64,000 bases of DNA. It comes from Siphonodentalium dalli. Lineage: Eukaryota; Mollusca; Scaphopoda; Gadilida; Siphonodentaliidae. The translations under genes and the position numbers were made by a program. The stretch spans positions 54,307,949 through 54,371,948 of the forward strand of contig CP136065.1 in the NCBI GenBank assembly GCA_032622095.1, read 5' to 3'. Shown one piece after another: positions 1 through 12,420 of the stretch. The notes beneath the pieces are model-generated. The model searched no databases. It had not been told where the DNA came from and saw only the letters and a list, made by a program, of their open reading frames with translations. Position 1 is the stretch's first letter. Each line of letters begins with the position of its first letter.

Positions 1-1785
1 GATGACACATTGAATTACCTATGGTAAATGATCAATTCCAGGTTATGATTTTGCGCATGACAGTCAGTACCGCATTTGTTGCTGTCGTCTACTAAATGAA
101 ATGGTTTCTGCACATCAGGGATGTCGATGATGTTGAGATAGAAGTAAAATTGAAGTAGCGACCGAAAGGTTTGCGTATGTCGTCCCAACCACCAGATGAG
201 CTGAGGATGAGCCCACAAGCCACCCTGATGAATCTGAAATTTTCGAAGCATGCTGTATAGTAACTTGAAATTTCGGACTCATCCCATCATTGTTATGGTC
301 TGTCTCATTCTCCTCCTAACAAGTTTTATATTATTTTAGTGGTCTATAATACTAAATATGAATCGAAAACCCTTGTCCGAAAAGATTCTATATCAATATT
401 GATTTTATTTCGATTTGTTCTGGTATCACGGTGGGGAATCACATGGTTTCGAGGTTGGTGAGTTCCACACGTTCATAATGTGCAAACGCACAAAAACATA
501 ATAAACGAGGAACTGACACAAAACATAGCAGTGTGACTGTTACGAGCATATGCTAGTTTATTTTTGAAACTATTTGATACCTTATTTGTTTGGAAATACG
601 CAGTGGTTTTCCATATTTTGCAGGGATAATATACGCAATTTTCAGTTTTATCTTTGTTTTAATCACAGAAAAGGGTATTTGAAGTCTTGAAATCGAGTTT
701 TATAAACAATTATGTCGTTATTGCAATTGTGGCCGGGAAAGGATACACCATCTTTAAGTTTAAAGTGATGTTCTTTTCAGTATTCCGTGAAGACGGGCAT
801 ATTGAATATTTTTAATTTATCTCTAAACTAATAATAATCTGAACGTTTTTGGAAAATAAATAATATTTGACCGAATTGTTCTTTAGTGTACGCTATATAG
901 ATTATTTACATACCTTTGGCCATCAGTAAAAGTATGGCGCTATACCACTCTCACATATATCAATTACATGCTTACAAAGTTTATTTAGGCACATACAGGG
1001 CTTGTTTTGTTATGTGTGCCGATGCTTTTATTATAGAAATCACAACGCATATGATGTCGTCATATAATTTTTTCGATATTTACGTGCGCTCGCGCAACAG
1101 TATGGCGATCAATCAGATTCGTAGGTACGTACGTTGGTGTCACCCTACCGATTTCACTCCATGACGTCACCCTTACGCAGTACATGCCGGCGACGTTACG
1201 GAGTAGATTATAGAGTTGACTCCCTTGGCACTGACTTCCGTTACTAGCTCGTTGCTATATAAACAAACCAGCGTTGTGGCTTTTGTCGAAAATTGACAGT
1301 CAGTACATTCGCCCTGTATACAAGTACTTTCAGAAAATACAAAACACCACAACGTTATACCCCATCAATGTCAGTGTCTCGATATCATTTGACCAAATTT
1401 CTTGACTTGAAACCGCGACAGACACCGCGTGAAATACATCGCATTGAGTAAACAATATCCCATTGTTTCAATTCAACTTCAAGATCGCGGTAAAATCAAA
1501 ACCGCAATTTGTAAGTGGTAAACATCTGAAAAAGACATCAGGTACATGCAGAAACTAATTGTTGTGCATATTTATTTCTATTTGAGGTGGCAATTTTTCA
1601 TGTTTATCAGTATTTTTAACGATAAGAGCGATGGTAATTGGGGGACTATATTTTATCTAGCGCATTAAATTTAAAATAAAAAGTCGTGAATTGGCTGAGT
1701 GTTTTCTATGGCCGCACATTTCGTTGATAATTACGAGCCATTTGTTTGTCTAAATAATATTTTTAAGTTCGAAGAGCATTAGAAT
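1..1785. other. upstream flank, no gene identified
   Basis: About 418-640 is repeated at 43220-43430 (shared GAGGAACTGACACAA, ACATAGCA and GGTTTTC blocks), so it is a dispersed repeat. A minus-strand open frame at 15-251 (WWLGRHTQTFRSLLQFYFYL in its middle) looks non-random but I cannot identify it. Otherwise only the candidate promoter is seen. Confidence 0.4.
1162..1263 (+). promoter_or_regulatory. candidate core promoter: CRE and TATA box
   Basis: A perfect CRE palindrome TGACGTCA lies at 1162-1169 and TATATAAA at 1256-1263, 90 bp apart. A GTAAGT donor at 1511 could end a noncoding first exon, and 1368-1451 holds a 27-codon upstream ORF. The link to the receptor gene, whose first coding exon is at 3855, is inference from position and strand only. 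Confidence 0.3.
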
Positions 1786-2436
1786 GGGGATAACAGTGTG
1801 GTGTTTTGTGATTTCGGAAAGGTACATGGCGAATATACTGTGGCAAATACCCGTTAATGGGCTCCGGCTCCGCCGTCGCCCATTAAAGGTACTCAATCCG
1901 TAAAGAGGGTCCCCATCTCAACAGATTCCAACAACAACAATCCGATCAGAGGGTCCTATATTACTATTTCTTTGGCTTTGGGGGTAAAAAATATTTGATT
2001 CGAGTCGAGGAACCCATCAAACAAAGCTCGGAGTTATTATATATTGATTTTTGAAATTTGTTAATTGCTCGAGATGAGTACTAATAACTGCCGTCAATTT
2101 GGTAACCTGCTCGAGATTTTACGCCAAAACTCTATTCAAACAGACAAGGATGGATAACTCTATAATCAAGTGGTAATAATAACGAAATTTTGACTGTCTT
2201 CTGGGCCAGAAAGAATTCCCGATAATGAAAAATAATATATTTCTAAAATCGATATCTAACAAATCTGAGCTTTGATGGGTGACTTCCTCGACTCGAATCA
2301 AATATTTTTGACCACCGAAGCCATTGAAATAGTAATTGAGAGGAGTTTTATCGGATTGAGTACCTTTAACTAAATTTACCACAGTATATTCGCCATGTAC
2401 CTTTCCGAAATCACAAAACACCACACTGTTATCCCC
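1786..2436. mobile_element. 651-bp foldback element
   Basis: The ends are inverted copies: GGGGATAACAGTGTGGTGTT at the left and its complement at 2417-2436, extending about 60 bp near perfectly and then with gaps to about 250 bp (the ATTCGAGTCGAGGAA block faces TTCCTCGACTCGAAT). No protein of its own. A nonautonomous DNA element is the likely class. Confidence 0.8.
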
Positions 2437-3611
2437 TAAATAAAATTATTGAAGATTGCAATTGTCTTTTTTTGCTAACATTAAATTAATTTAAATTAAA
2501 TAAATTAAGTAAAATACAGTGAAATTATTTTTTTTAATTATTTTTTATTACAATTTTGCGCACGTTGGCATCTCTCTGAGTGCGTTCTAGTTTCTATTAC
2601 GATGAGCCAAATTCTGATGGCGTGTACTTTTTGTTTGTGTGTGAAATTGACACGTGACTTCTGGTGAGCAACTGTCTGGAGATTGTTATATTGCGGAATC
2701 GACAATGTACTAACGAGATGAAAATAAAATTGTCAACTTCACAATTTCCGAAGAATTCCCATGTGACTTAGCCATGTTAGTTCCATTTAGACCAATTTCG
2801 TTAGTTAGCTTTATAATGAAAACCAGAGAAGACGTCATAGCATAGTTCATGGCGTCATTTACGTCATGTTGGCTTTGTGGGCCAGAATCCAGACAGATTG
2901 CACAATCCATGACAATACTTGTCATTTCGTATCCACCAGGGCCATTGGATGCTGTTACATAAATTATTCTTAGCGTTATGTCACCGATAAAAAAAAACAA
3001 ATTTGAGGCATGTGCAGCGTGTGTGGTTGCTCCACTACGTGTCACGTACGATTCATTTCGGTTTCATGGTTGATGCGAACATCATTTGACGTCAACGAGA
3101 TGCGTATGGAACGTATGGAATTTGTTATTATGGATCAGCAATAACATTTTACTTCTATGAACAAGCTGTAATAAATGATGGCATATAGGCCATATTCAGG
3201 CCATGTCTCTGGGGAATCGGTAATGCAATAAACTCAGTGCACATTTGATGATATCACTGAATATGATCTTGACGTGAACGGGGATGTTGCCCTATATTCG
3301 ATATCGGATCTTACCCAGGGTGTCGATTCCCTGACACGGCCATCGGATCGGAACGAATGCGACATATCCTGATTGAGTAATCATCGAAACTCTCCGACAA
3401 GGTCGTAACACAGATAATAGTCTGTCTGCGTTGTGCTCCACTGCTCGCTTGTTATTGGCTGGTATTGAATATTAGGACAACGTACCCAATTATACACCGA
3501 TTGGTTTCTCTGTCGTACATACACACTTGAATTATTTTTACTTGCTGTACTTTTGTGCATGTACGTTCGCGTACTGGAAAGTTTGCCTCGTAGTTGTATT
3601 AGAAGTCGTAT
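2437..3611. other. 5' flank or leader intron, no gene seen
   Basis: AT-rich unique-looking DNA. Minus-strand open frames at 2710-3045 and 3381-3632 show no recognisable domain and no codon pattern that I would defend. Confidence 0.4.
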
Positions 3612-3854
3612 TAGAAAATCATATGGCGCCATGATATAAAAATGATATCAAATGTATCTTTGCCAAAGCTAACGACATGAGAAGTACAATTTCTGTAGTT
3701 CCACATGTAAAGGTAATTCTAACATTTGCGTTCAATTGCCTGTATAATTGATTCTTGAATACTACATGTATTTACGGGCAATTGTCGGTAGCATCGCTAC
3801 AGGTGGAACTTGAATTTTCACCTCTCACCTCTAAATGTAATATATGTGATACAT
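3612..3854 (+). promoter_or_regulatory. 5' flank of exon 1: TATA-like box and start-stop uORFs
   Basis: TATAAAAA lies at 3635-3642. A candidate acceptor CGCTACAG ends at 3802. Immediately before the ATG at 3855 come two minimal upstream ORFs, ATG-TAA (3835-3840) and ATG-TGA (3844-3849). The stretch, TATA box included, has a diverged second copy at about 25386-25665. Either this is a second promoter or the last part of a spliced 5' leader. Confidence 0.35.
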
Positions 3855-3933
3855 ATGAATTTTATAAGCATCTTTGCGTTCGTTTTCTGGTACATTGTGG
3901 CTTCCTGTATCGAAATACTTTCTGTGAATATTG
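3855..3933 (+). CDS. iGluR exon 1: signal peptide and first ATD strand
   Basis: The exon reads ATG, then 26 codons plus one base. MNFISIFAFVFWYIVASC is a classic hydrophobic secretion signal, and IEILSVNI then leads into the first beta strand of the ATD. The last base (G at 3933) joins GT of exon 2 to give Gly, producing VNI-G-LIL, the pattern expected where GRIA has IQIGGLF. The donor GTACCA is weak. The frame is open upstream to 3810 but has no ATG there, so 3855 is the start. Two start-stop units (ATG-TAA, ATG-TGA) lie just upstream. The region is duplicated at 25.4-25.7 kb, so a repeat origin of this ORF is the main alternative. Confidence 0.55.
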
Positions 3934-4167
3934 GTACCATAAAATTATGTGAAAATTGCGAAGCTGTGTATACCGTACATAGTACTGAACCATGTGATAC
4001 TGACTGTCTGACTAGTTTTGCCTCGGTATTTCGGACGATACATTGTACAAGGCACCGATCACATTCGTAGCCAGGTATGCAAACTATCACAAATATAGCC
4101 AATGTTTCACGGGTGTTCACATTTGTGGCCAACCTGTCAATAATAAATATAGTATGGCTTGCATGGA

Positions 4168-4270
4168 GTTGACTACGTGGGCATATAGTTCCCAGTGGGG
4201 TGGGTACAGTTCACGGCGCGAAGGAGTAAACAACATCCACCCCACTGGGCACTATATTCGCGTAGTCAAC
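4168..4270. repeat. 103-bp hairpin
   Basis: GTTGACTACGTGGGCATATA at the left pairs with its near complement at 4251-4270, with a CCCAGTGGGGTGG block inside each arm. Stem about 38 bp, loop about 25 bp. Confidence 0.75.
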
Positions 4271-4667
4271 GACAAGATATGTTATATTTATTATATTTCA
4301 CCGAACAACTTGTAGCATTCCTACTAAATAACTGTATCCACCAAGTTGGCAACAACACAAACTGCTGGAATGTTCAAAGTCCCTTCTGGATAAGTGAATA
4401 GAAGTCAAGTGTAAATTGTATTGCTGATAACACGTGTGAGAGAAACATAATTGTCGCAATACTTTCTTACTCTAGTTCGATAAACCGAAACATGTAGTAT
4501 CTAAGCTTTATTTCACTAAACCCCGAAAATGTGAATTAAACCGAAGATTGCCACTTCGCAAGTTGACGTCGTTCCTGTGAACAAAGTGTTCACAGCAACG
4601 TTTTGATTTCTTTTTGACACGCATCAATTAATTGGTGGATACAATTCCGTGTATACATTCTCGAGAT

Positions 4668-4717
4668 GCAAATCTTCATGCAACTATTAAAGGCAAATCT
4701 TCATGCAACTATTAAAG
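4668..4717. repeat. 25-bp tandem duplication abutting a TTAA element
   Basis: Two identical 25-bp units (GCAAATCTTCATGCAACTAT then TAAAG) lie head to tail. The second contains the TTAA at which the following MITE starts; the first keeps an empty TTAA. Confidence 0.85.
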
Positions 4718-5213
4718 GCACGTGCGGCCTTAATTGTCGAAAATATTCATATTTGTTCCAAACACCGTAAACAGAAAAACATCGAAACGCATACAGTTCC
4801 GTTCATATATACCATGACCATCACCTAAACAGCATGTTATCATAAAGACCTACTATATTTTACCTAAGCAAGAGCCTGGTTGTGTTACAGAAGACAGCAC
4901 AGTGTTACTGACTAATCACACACAAATTATATAAACGCTCTTTATTAGTTCCATATCAGGTATTCACCAACAAAGAACGCTCTTTATGTTTACCATCATA
5001 ATATAAACAAACACCAGAAAAGTAACTTTTTATGCTTTTGTTTACATAACAATGGTCAAACATATGACCATAACATACTGTTTATGCGATATTTCTTATT
5101 TGTATACGGACAAAGCCTATCTACATTTTGATGTTCTTTCTGTTTGTGGCGGTTTTTGACGGGTGGAGATATTTTCACAGGATACCCACCGCCAAGACCA
5201 ACCGTGTCTTTAA
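4712..5213. mobile_element. TTAA-flanked MITE, subfamily A, copy 1
   Basis: 502 bp, bounded by TTAA at both ends, with imperfect inverted ends TTAAAGGCACG / CGTGTCTTTAA. Nearly the same as the copy at 56012. The TTAA target is typical of piggyBac-like elements. It shares its right TTAA with the next copy. No transposase. Confidence 0.82.
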
Positions 5214-5744
5214 AGGCACGGGCGGCGTTCGTTGCAGAAATATTCATATTGTTAAAATCCCCATCAACAGAAGGAATATTAAAATATATATAGTTTTGTT
5301 CATATGGCAAACATAATCAGCGCGTAAATAGTATATTGTCGTCAAGACGTACGATGGTGTACCGTGTACGTAAACAAGAGCCTGCCCGTGTTACAGAAGT
5401 TTTGCTGCTGTTTACATAACACAGCGCAATTATATTGGTTAATCACACACAAATGATATAAACGCTCTTTATTATTTCCATGTCAGGAAAACAGTAACAA
5501 ATAACGCCCTTTATTTTTACCATATCCGAATCTAAACAAAAGCCAGGTTCTGTAAACGTGTTTTGCTTTTGTTTACATAACAAAGGAAAAACATTTGACA
5601 ATAACATACTCTTCATGTCATATTTCTGATTGGTATAAGAACAAGATCTGTCTATATTTTACTATTATTTCTGTTTATGGCGGTTTTTGACGGAGGTGAA
5701 TATTTTAACAGCATACCCACCGCCAACACCGCCCGTATCTTTAA
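5210..5744. mobile_element. TTAA-flanked MITE, subfamily B, copy 2
   Basis: 535 bp, TTAA at 5210-5213 and 5741-5744, ends TTAAAGGCACGGGCGGCGTT and complement of TTAAAGATACGGGCGGTGTT. Closely related to 41694-42224. It sits directly against copy 1, as if one inserted into the terminal TTAA of the other. Confidence 0.82.
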
Positions 5745-8700
5745 CATAATATCATGTCAAGGTCGTTAAATTCTGAGGAAAATGATATGACCCGAAAACG
5801 GATGATGATGATGGCACAGGATGTAATTTCGTTACTTACACTTCTAAATAATGCACGTTCACGCGAGAAGTCATTGGGAGCGACCTAGCCAGACATTGAT
5901 GGACTACTTTAAGCCAAAATGTAATCTTCTAGTGGAGAAATTAACACAAATAACCGACACTAAAATGCCTAATTACATCGGACAGTGTATCGCAGAGGGT
6001 TTAAGGAACCTATATTTTGTGAGCATATTGATTCCCCATGCCATGAAGTTTGACAGTACTTCATCGATTAGCTGCCACGGTCTGTTTCGTTTCTATTCAT
6101 GAAGAACTCTCTTATCGAAGTCGAAAGCGTGATCGTGAACATAAAATGCAGATCCATCAGTATTAGTCTCGAATCCGGCGCCAGGCTAAATAACAGTAAC
6201 GTCATTAAGGGTTTATTCACATCAGTGGTCGAGAAGGTACAGCTAGATAGTACATATCGGTTATTCGGTGGACGGACAACTAATTTAGCTCATACTTCAT
6301 TACAGAATCGTTTTCTTTCGGTGGATTTTTACTTTGGTCCGACTTTGTCATATTTCGGTCGATAGTACAGTTTCGTCAAAAAGTCTTTCAATGCTAAGGC
6401 GACATTCGATCTTGACCTGACAATGACCCATCTTTGGGGAAAAGATACTCACATACTGTATACATGTTGGGTTTTCCCTTTATTCTTTCCAGTGTTATGG
6501 CAGGTAATATATCCCCGAAATGAGGGTTTACTACATGGATTGACTTTGTCCGTCTGTCCGCTTGGGCATATATTTCAATCATGGCTTGACTTGGTATGAG
6601 GTTTGCCATCGTGCTTCCAACAGCGGGGCCAGTGATGTTCTCCTTTTCCATTCTACAAATAGCCTGCTTTGTATGTATGGACATCTTTGTTTTTGTCCGT
6701 CCGTAGATATCTCAGCCGTGGGTTATCGAATCTGAACGAACTTTGTTATGGAGGTTCGTCGTCGTGAGTACTTTAAAAAGAGCTGCCAATAACGTTGTTT
6801 GCCTTTTCTGTTTCTTGTTTTCTATAAATAATGGGGTTTTTTGTTCGTCCATCTGACGTCACAACCATGGGTCGCAATGAAATTTGGTTTGGATATATAC
6901 TATCACAAAGCCTTTCAATGAAGTGTTAGTAATATTCGCAATTTCCCTTTTAGAGTTATATATCCTTTGCTTATTTAAATTTGCGATCGTTCTGACCATG
7001 TTTCAATTTGACATCGTGGGGTATGCCAGCATGTTTGGATGATCACTCTAAACATACGTTGGACTTTGCAGTCTGTGAATTTTCCATCGATCCGTATGGA
7101 AATTCCACCTTCTAATTCGACTATGAAGCTATGGATTTGGCTGTCTTGTGGTTTGTTAATAGCCCAACTTGGGGGAGAATACCCATATATTCTAAGTGAT
7201 TATGTTCGTCTGTGCAGATATCTCAGCCAATGCTTCACGATCGGCATCAAATAACGTAGGTAGGTTAGCCACCAGGAGGTCTTTCAACAGACGGGTCAAT
7301 TGCCAATAGATTCAAGAGTTATCCTTCTTTGTTCTTCGGGAAATGTAGTGTTCTGTTCGTCTTCACAGAACTCGTATTCAGCTGATGATATCAATACTAT
7401 TGGGTATGAATGGTCAACACTAGAAAGGCATGCAATGATAAGTCAATTGGTAATGTGGTGCAGTTTTCCCATGTTTCAACAGTTGTTGTTACAGATAATG
7501 TCCTTGTTGTAGTAGGAAACAGATAATATTATCCAATTTTGCAACATTTATAGCATTGCTAGTCAAATTTCAACATTTGGATTTTAATATATTTTGGTTT
7601 AGTGATAGCCCACTATAAGGGAAATTTTGCATTGCCCACTCTCAGAAGCATATATGCCACGATTGGCACTTGTTTTACCATACGAAAATCGACTTCCAAG
7701 AAACGCTCTATGTTATCACTTAGTGTTGAAACTATGCACAATTGCCCATAAAACCCATGCTGAGGTGTTAAATATATATCATTTGGTAAACATATGTACC
7801 ACGTATAATGACCACCTTATGCTTTTTATCCAGGGAATACCAAAGGCCAATACAGGTTTGGCTTAAAGCGCAAGTTATGTCGTTCAAACCGTTGCGGCCA
7901 TCACAAATTGTTGGCTATTAGTCAAACAATTTGGTTTAAACAATATCTATTAGACCATTTTCAAGAAGAATTAAATATTAGTATGACGACTACAAACATA
8001 TAAGATAAGGCGAAGAGGATGTTGACAACAAGCAGGGCCTGGCTATGCTCCTTGATGAGTAATCCCCAAAGGAAATATTCAGATAATCAGTTCATTTGTT
8101 GAAATTATTATCTGCACAATTCCCACCAATGAATATGATTCCTTCAGCACTTGTAATATCGTTTCGTCTGACTGTCATCTACTAATTTATCCTGAACACC
8201 CCTCCAGATGAATAATAGACCATTCCAATGTATACCTTTAAAACTGAATGGGAGAAATAATTTATTATAGAAAGGGTTACGTTACCTTCTCAGAAAACAA
8301 GTACGATGTGTGGAGGGTAAATGGTAGAACCAGCGAGTGTTATTCAGCTACTGAATGAATTCTCCCAACCAGTTATAGAAATATACATTGGACTTGTTTA
8401 TTATTCATGGGGAGGGGGTGTTCAAAACAATGAGCAGACGACAGACAGGCGAAAACGTAATAGAAGTGCAGAAGGATGCATATTCATTGGAGGGAAATGT
8501 TCAGATAATAAGTGGTTTCCTATATATATGATATAACATATAGCAGTAAAACAACTATCAACAAGTGCATGACAAAATAGATTGACTTTGTTCTGATTTT
8601 CATTAATAATAACTCTCTAATAATGAGATTGGGCATGTCAAACCATTGTTATGTAAACAGTACTGCTACAGTGGATAAAAGTCCAATTAGTCCAATAAGA

Positions 8701-10079
8701 TACCAAAGTTTAGTCAAAACGTGACTGAAAAGGTCAAGGCTTTGGAAAATATTCTGAAAATCATATTCACACTGAAATAATTGAACTTGCTAAACGATTA
8801 GCTATACTTGTTGATAAAGTTCTGCAATATTTTTTATTTACATAACAATAATTTCAACACGCGCTATTTCGTTATTGTGGAACTGTCAATAATTTTAAAT
8901 AAGAACAAAGTTTGTATATTTCTCCATGATTGTGGGTGATGTTTTTACATATTTTTATATTTTTGTACATTTACCCACTGCGAGTATCTTGATACATGTA
9001 AGTTATATGTGGGGGCGGATGTACCTCAGAAAAGGAGAAAGGTGTAAACAGTAAATGTAGAAGGAATGAGTGGAAAGAGGCCGAGTTGAAGGTTTATAAG
9101 CAGGTAATGATCATGTCACTTTTTATATAATAGAAGAGCGAAAATCAGACACATCAAAACCTGTATCTATATAAAATGGCTGTCATTTTGATATCAGGCC
9201 TCGGATTAAAAACCAAATGTTCACCTAATTCAACAATAAATCATGTTCCAAGTGCATCCGATTTATCGGCGTCCCCCGTCATGTCGAGCAGATCTAGTCC
9301 ACGAAACAAATCAATCCCAGCCGCCGGGCAATATCTCCTGCCTGTGATGTGCAATTTATTCCAAGCAGATCGCATTTTTTCACGCAGAATAATTCATTCT
9401 AACCGAGAAGAAGCAATTTCTCTTAGGGCATTTCCCATACTTGATACCAATCGTGTTCACATAAATTGATGGAGTATGGTATTGACTGTCAAAACATTTG
9501 AGAGACTTTTCTCATAAAAAGTTTACAAACGGAGGATTGGATTCGCCCGCCTGTATGTCGCGTTCTGTTTGTGGTTTAAGTTTTCCGCGATGTCTGTATT
9601 ATTCCGACGGGATCGTTTGAATTACGATCAGATATGCGAAGGTTACTACCTCAAATGGAGTTTTTGTTTCAATGGCGTGCAAAAGCAATGCGCTCTCAGA
9701 TCTAAATTTAAGATGTCTGTGGTGTGTATATAAATGCGGTAAATCTATCAATTTCCAATGGCGTAAGTTCACGCATATATGATGTTGCTCACAATGGAGT
9801 ATTTGCGTTTGCTTGTACGAAGAACATCTTACTAACAGTTGGAGTCTGGGTTTCGAACGAATGAATGATCATGGCAAGGCTCGCAGTCAGCTAGTCTGTT
9901 TCGTTTCATGCGGTGTCTATCTTTGCAGTACAATTATTGTTTATCGGCAATTACGTCAGTTCAAATAAATATAATTCATGATACATCTACGTACAACTTA
10001 CATGGTTACATTTCTCGGCCTTAGTCATTTTCACAGCATAAAATACAGTATAATGTATATTTATCTTTTTAATTGTCCC
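5745..10079. other. intron 1: dispersed repeats, no gene seen
   Basis: 6390-7260 is built of degenerate units with GTTCGTC, GATATCTCAGCC and ATCTGAACGAA, the same family as 16590-17270. About 8120-8320 is related to 46780-46940 (CTTGTAATATC ... AATAATAGACCATTCC). The frame at 9176-9469 and others are unassigned. Confidence 0.5.
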
Positions 10080-10700
10080 CCGAAATTTTAGGAGGACTAT
10101 TGTAATCGACCGCGTCCGTCCGTCCGATTATTAACCCGGACGTTAACTGGCGTTCAATTTATCCGATCGAAACGAAACTTGGTATGAGGAATAGCCATCA
10201 CGTTAGTTGTGGTTCCGGTGATCCAGTCCGATGATTTTTGTCGAATTTATAGCCATTTTAATTAGAAATAGCTATGTTCGTGTTGCCCGGATGAAAACTC
10301 CACTTAATATCAACTGATTTGATCGAAACTTGTTATGAGGAACATCCATCACATTATTCAGGTAAAGTTTGAATATGTTTCCACTTTCCAGGTGTCGGAG
10401 TTATCGCCCTTTTTTACTTAGAATTCGCAGTTTTTGGGTTGTCCGGATGATAACTTCAGCAACATTCAACAAGGTTTCTTGATATTTGGTACCTGTTCAC
10501 ATTTGAGAAGACACATGCTAGGTTCGATTTTTCGTCATGGTCTGATGATTTTTTACGGAGTTATGCACCTTTTTTACTTAGAAGTCACAGTATTTTGGTT
10601 GTCCGAATGATAATTCTAGCAATATTGAACATAATTTCTTGATAATTGGTATGTCATGGTTCACATTTGAGAAGACGCAGGTTAATTGTTTGTTTCTAAA
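10080..10700. repeat. degenerate tandem repeat of the GTCCGTCC family
   Basis: It begins with CCCCCGAAATTTTAGGAGGA and CGTCCGTCCGTCC, then repeats units of about 110-130 bp with GATCGAAAC..TTGGTATGAGGA and TCGCCCTTTTTTACTTAGAA twice or more. It ends 90 bp before exon 2. Confidence 0.6.
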
Positions 10701-10790
10701 TAAAGCCAACAAAACCAACTTTTTCGGGGGAAATGAGGTCGGCGACCTTTTATTTGGTCATGGAACGCGACAAAAGTTTGGATTTATCAG

Positions 10791-10922
10791 GTTTAATTTT
10801 AGTCATGGATAATACTTCACATTGCGGTTATGAACACAACTTTAGACAGGGTGTGGAAATAACATCCACATATCTCAAACAGACCGATGTCCAAAATGCT
10901 AGCCCTGCGGTCATACATAATT
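10791..10922 (+). CDS. iGluR exon 2: ATD N-terminal segment
   Basis: The exon follows TTTATCAG and runs to a GTGACG donor. It starts with the last 2 bases of a Gly codon, has 43 full codons, and ends with 1 base that pairs with TG of exon 3 to give Leu before the conserved Cys. LILVMDN then YEHNFRQGVEI matches the GRIA pattern GLFP...EHAAFRFAL, and the tail SPAVIHNL-C aligns with SFAVTNAF-C. Counted from Gly to Leu it is 45 residues, against about 47 in GRIA2. The phase (1 in, 1 out) fits both neighbours. The polypyrimidine tract is poor and the donor is not consensus, so the borders are inferred from phase and alignment. Confidence 0.72.
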
Positions 10923-11960
10923 GTGACGTAATTGTGCACTCCACTGCTTGCAAAATGCGTTCTTGTTGCTGCTATAAAAAGCTAGTGCAAAAGATTTCTG
11001 AGAATTCCATCGAGGCCAAGTTGGGATTAATTTTTTGTACAAGAACAGTGGCATTTTAATCGAAAACAGAAGTATAACGACAGAACCCACATGGTCTCCG
11101 CAAGAGTAATTTGCAACTTCTTCGACGACACCGCCTTTATAATGAAATCCTGACTTCGTAACCAATTAACGACTCATCGAAAATTGATAGGCTCGTCGAC
11201 ATCATCACGTCGATCCAGTTTGCAATCAATTAGAATGATACTTTTTATTCCCAATTTCCATTCCGATCAACAGGAAGACAATCGTGTGTTATCGTTTCCC
11301 TGTTTCTCATTGTAATTATGTCACGGGCTGACTAATTTCACGGAATACGTCGCACGGGGAACACGAGCGCACTCCCTCGGGGTTCGAGAGCCGGGTAATT
11401 CTACAGAGAAACTGACGGCTAATCCTCTCTGATTTATTTACTTCCAACAACCAAGTTTCAATCGATACTGAGAGAATTCAACGAAATGCCCAACATTGAG
11501 TTTAATTTGATTGTTTTTCGACCCATTTGCATCGATTTTTTGAAGCATGTCGAAGAATTATCAACTGGTTGGTATACGTTCGAATGTGGCCACTCAATCA
11601 AAAAGTGAAGTATGTTGTGTCAGCCGGCGGGATGATTTAGGCGTCTCGTCCTTTGGAAATGACACGCTGATACCAACACGCTCTCCTGTGGAAGTTTAGA
11701 GTGGGCTTCTTTAATGATGTCCCATCCAATTTTCAAGACAGTAAATTTCTTAACGCAAAGTTTCCGCTTACCATGCAAGCGAATCAAACCTGGACATTGT
11801 TTGAAAATCAATATTATTAGTATACGCACGCCGACACCATGATGACCCCACAAGGACATCCGAAATGATACGTTGAGAATAAGCGTAAAAGCATGACTGT
11901 TGGTCAAATTGTGTCCGGTCTCTGTACTTGGGTATAACGCGCACGGCTAACCGAATATAT

Positions 11961-12420
11961 GTGACCCGCCATATCAAATCCAGTCGTAAGTCGGGATTTT
12001 TTTTACCCTGTGCCAATGCATTCTCTTATATATGCGAGTCGACCATAGGTCGCCTCGCATATATAAGAGAATGCATTGGCCTAACAATTTTTTATCATTT
12101 TTTTAAATAAATGTTTCTCTTACAATTTTTAGGACATAAAATAAAAAAACACCCATTACCCTACAGGGAGCCCCACATATATATAGAAGCATATAGAAGA
12201 GTGTCGTCTGCTCATGTTTGTCTGGGGCTCTGTATGGGTGAAATTATAAAATTGTTAAAGAATACAAGAAAAAATTATTAAAATTGTAAAAAAATGTTAG
12301 GCCAATGCATTCTCTTATATATGCGAGGCGACCTATGGTCGACTCGCATATATAAGAGAATGCATTGGCACAGGGTAAAAAAAATCCCGACTTACGACTG
12401 GATTTGATATGGCGGGTCAC
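11961..12420. mobile_element. nested palindromic element, GTGACCCGCC type, copy 1
   Basis: 460 bp. Outer inverted ends GTGACCCGCCATATCAAATC and complement. Inside are two 66-bp hairpin modules in opposite order (stem AATGCATTCTCTTATATATG, loop with CGACCATAGGTCG), flanked by CCCTGTG / CACAGGG, and at the centre a weaker AGCCCCACA...TCTGGGGCT palindrome. ATAT flanks both ends. In intron 2. Confidence 0.88.

Noticed and set aside
7123-7254. Signal-peptide-like MKLWIWLSCGLLIAQ as first receptor exon
   Set aside because: It lies inside a dispersed GATATCTCAGCC repeat and has no phase-1 donor that would join exon 2; 3855-3933 fits better.
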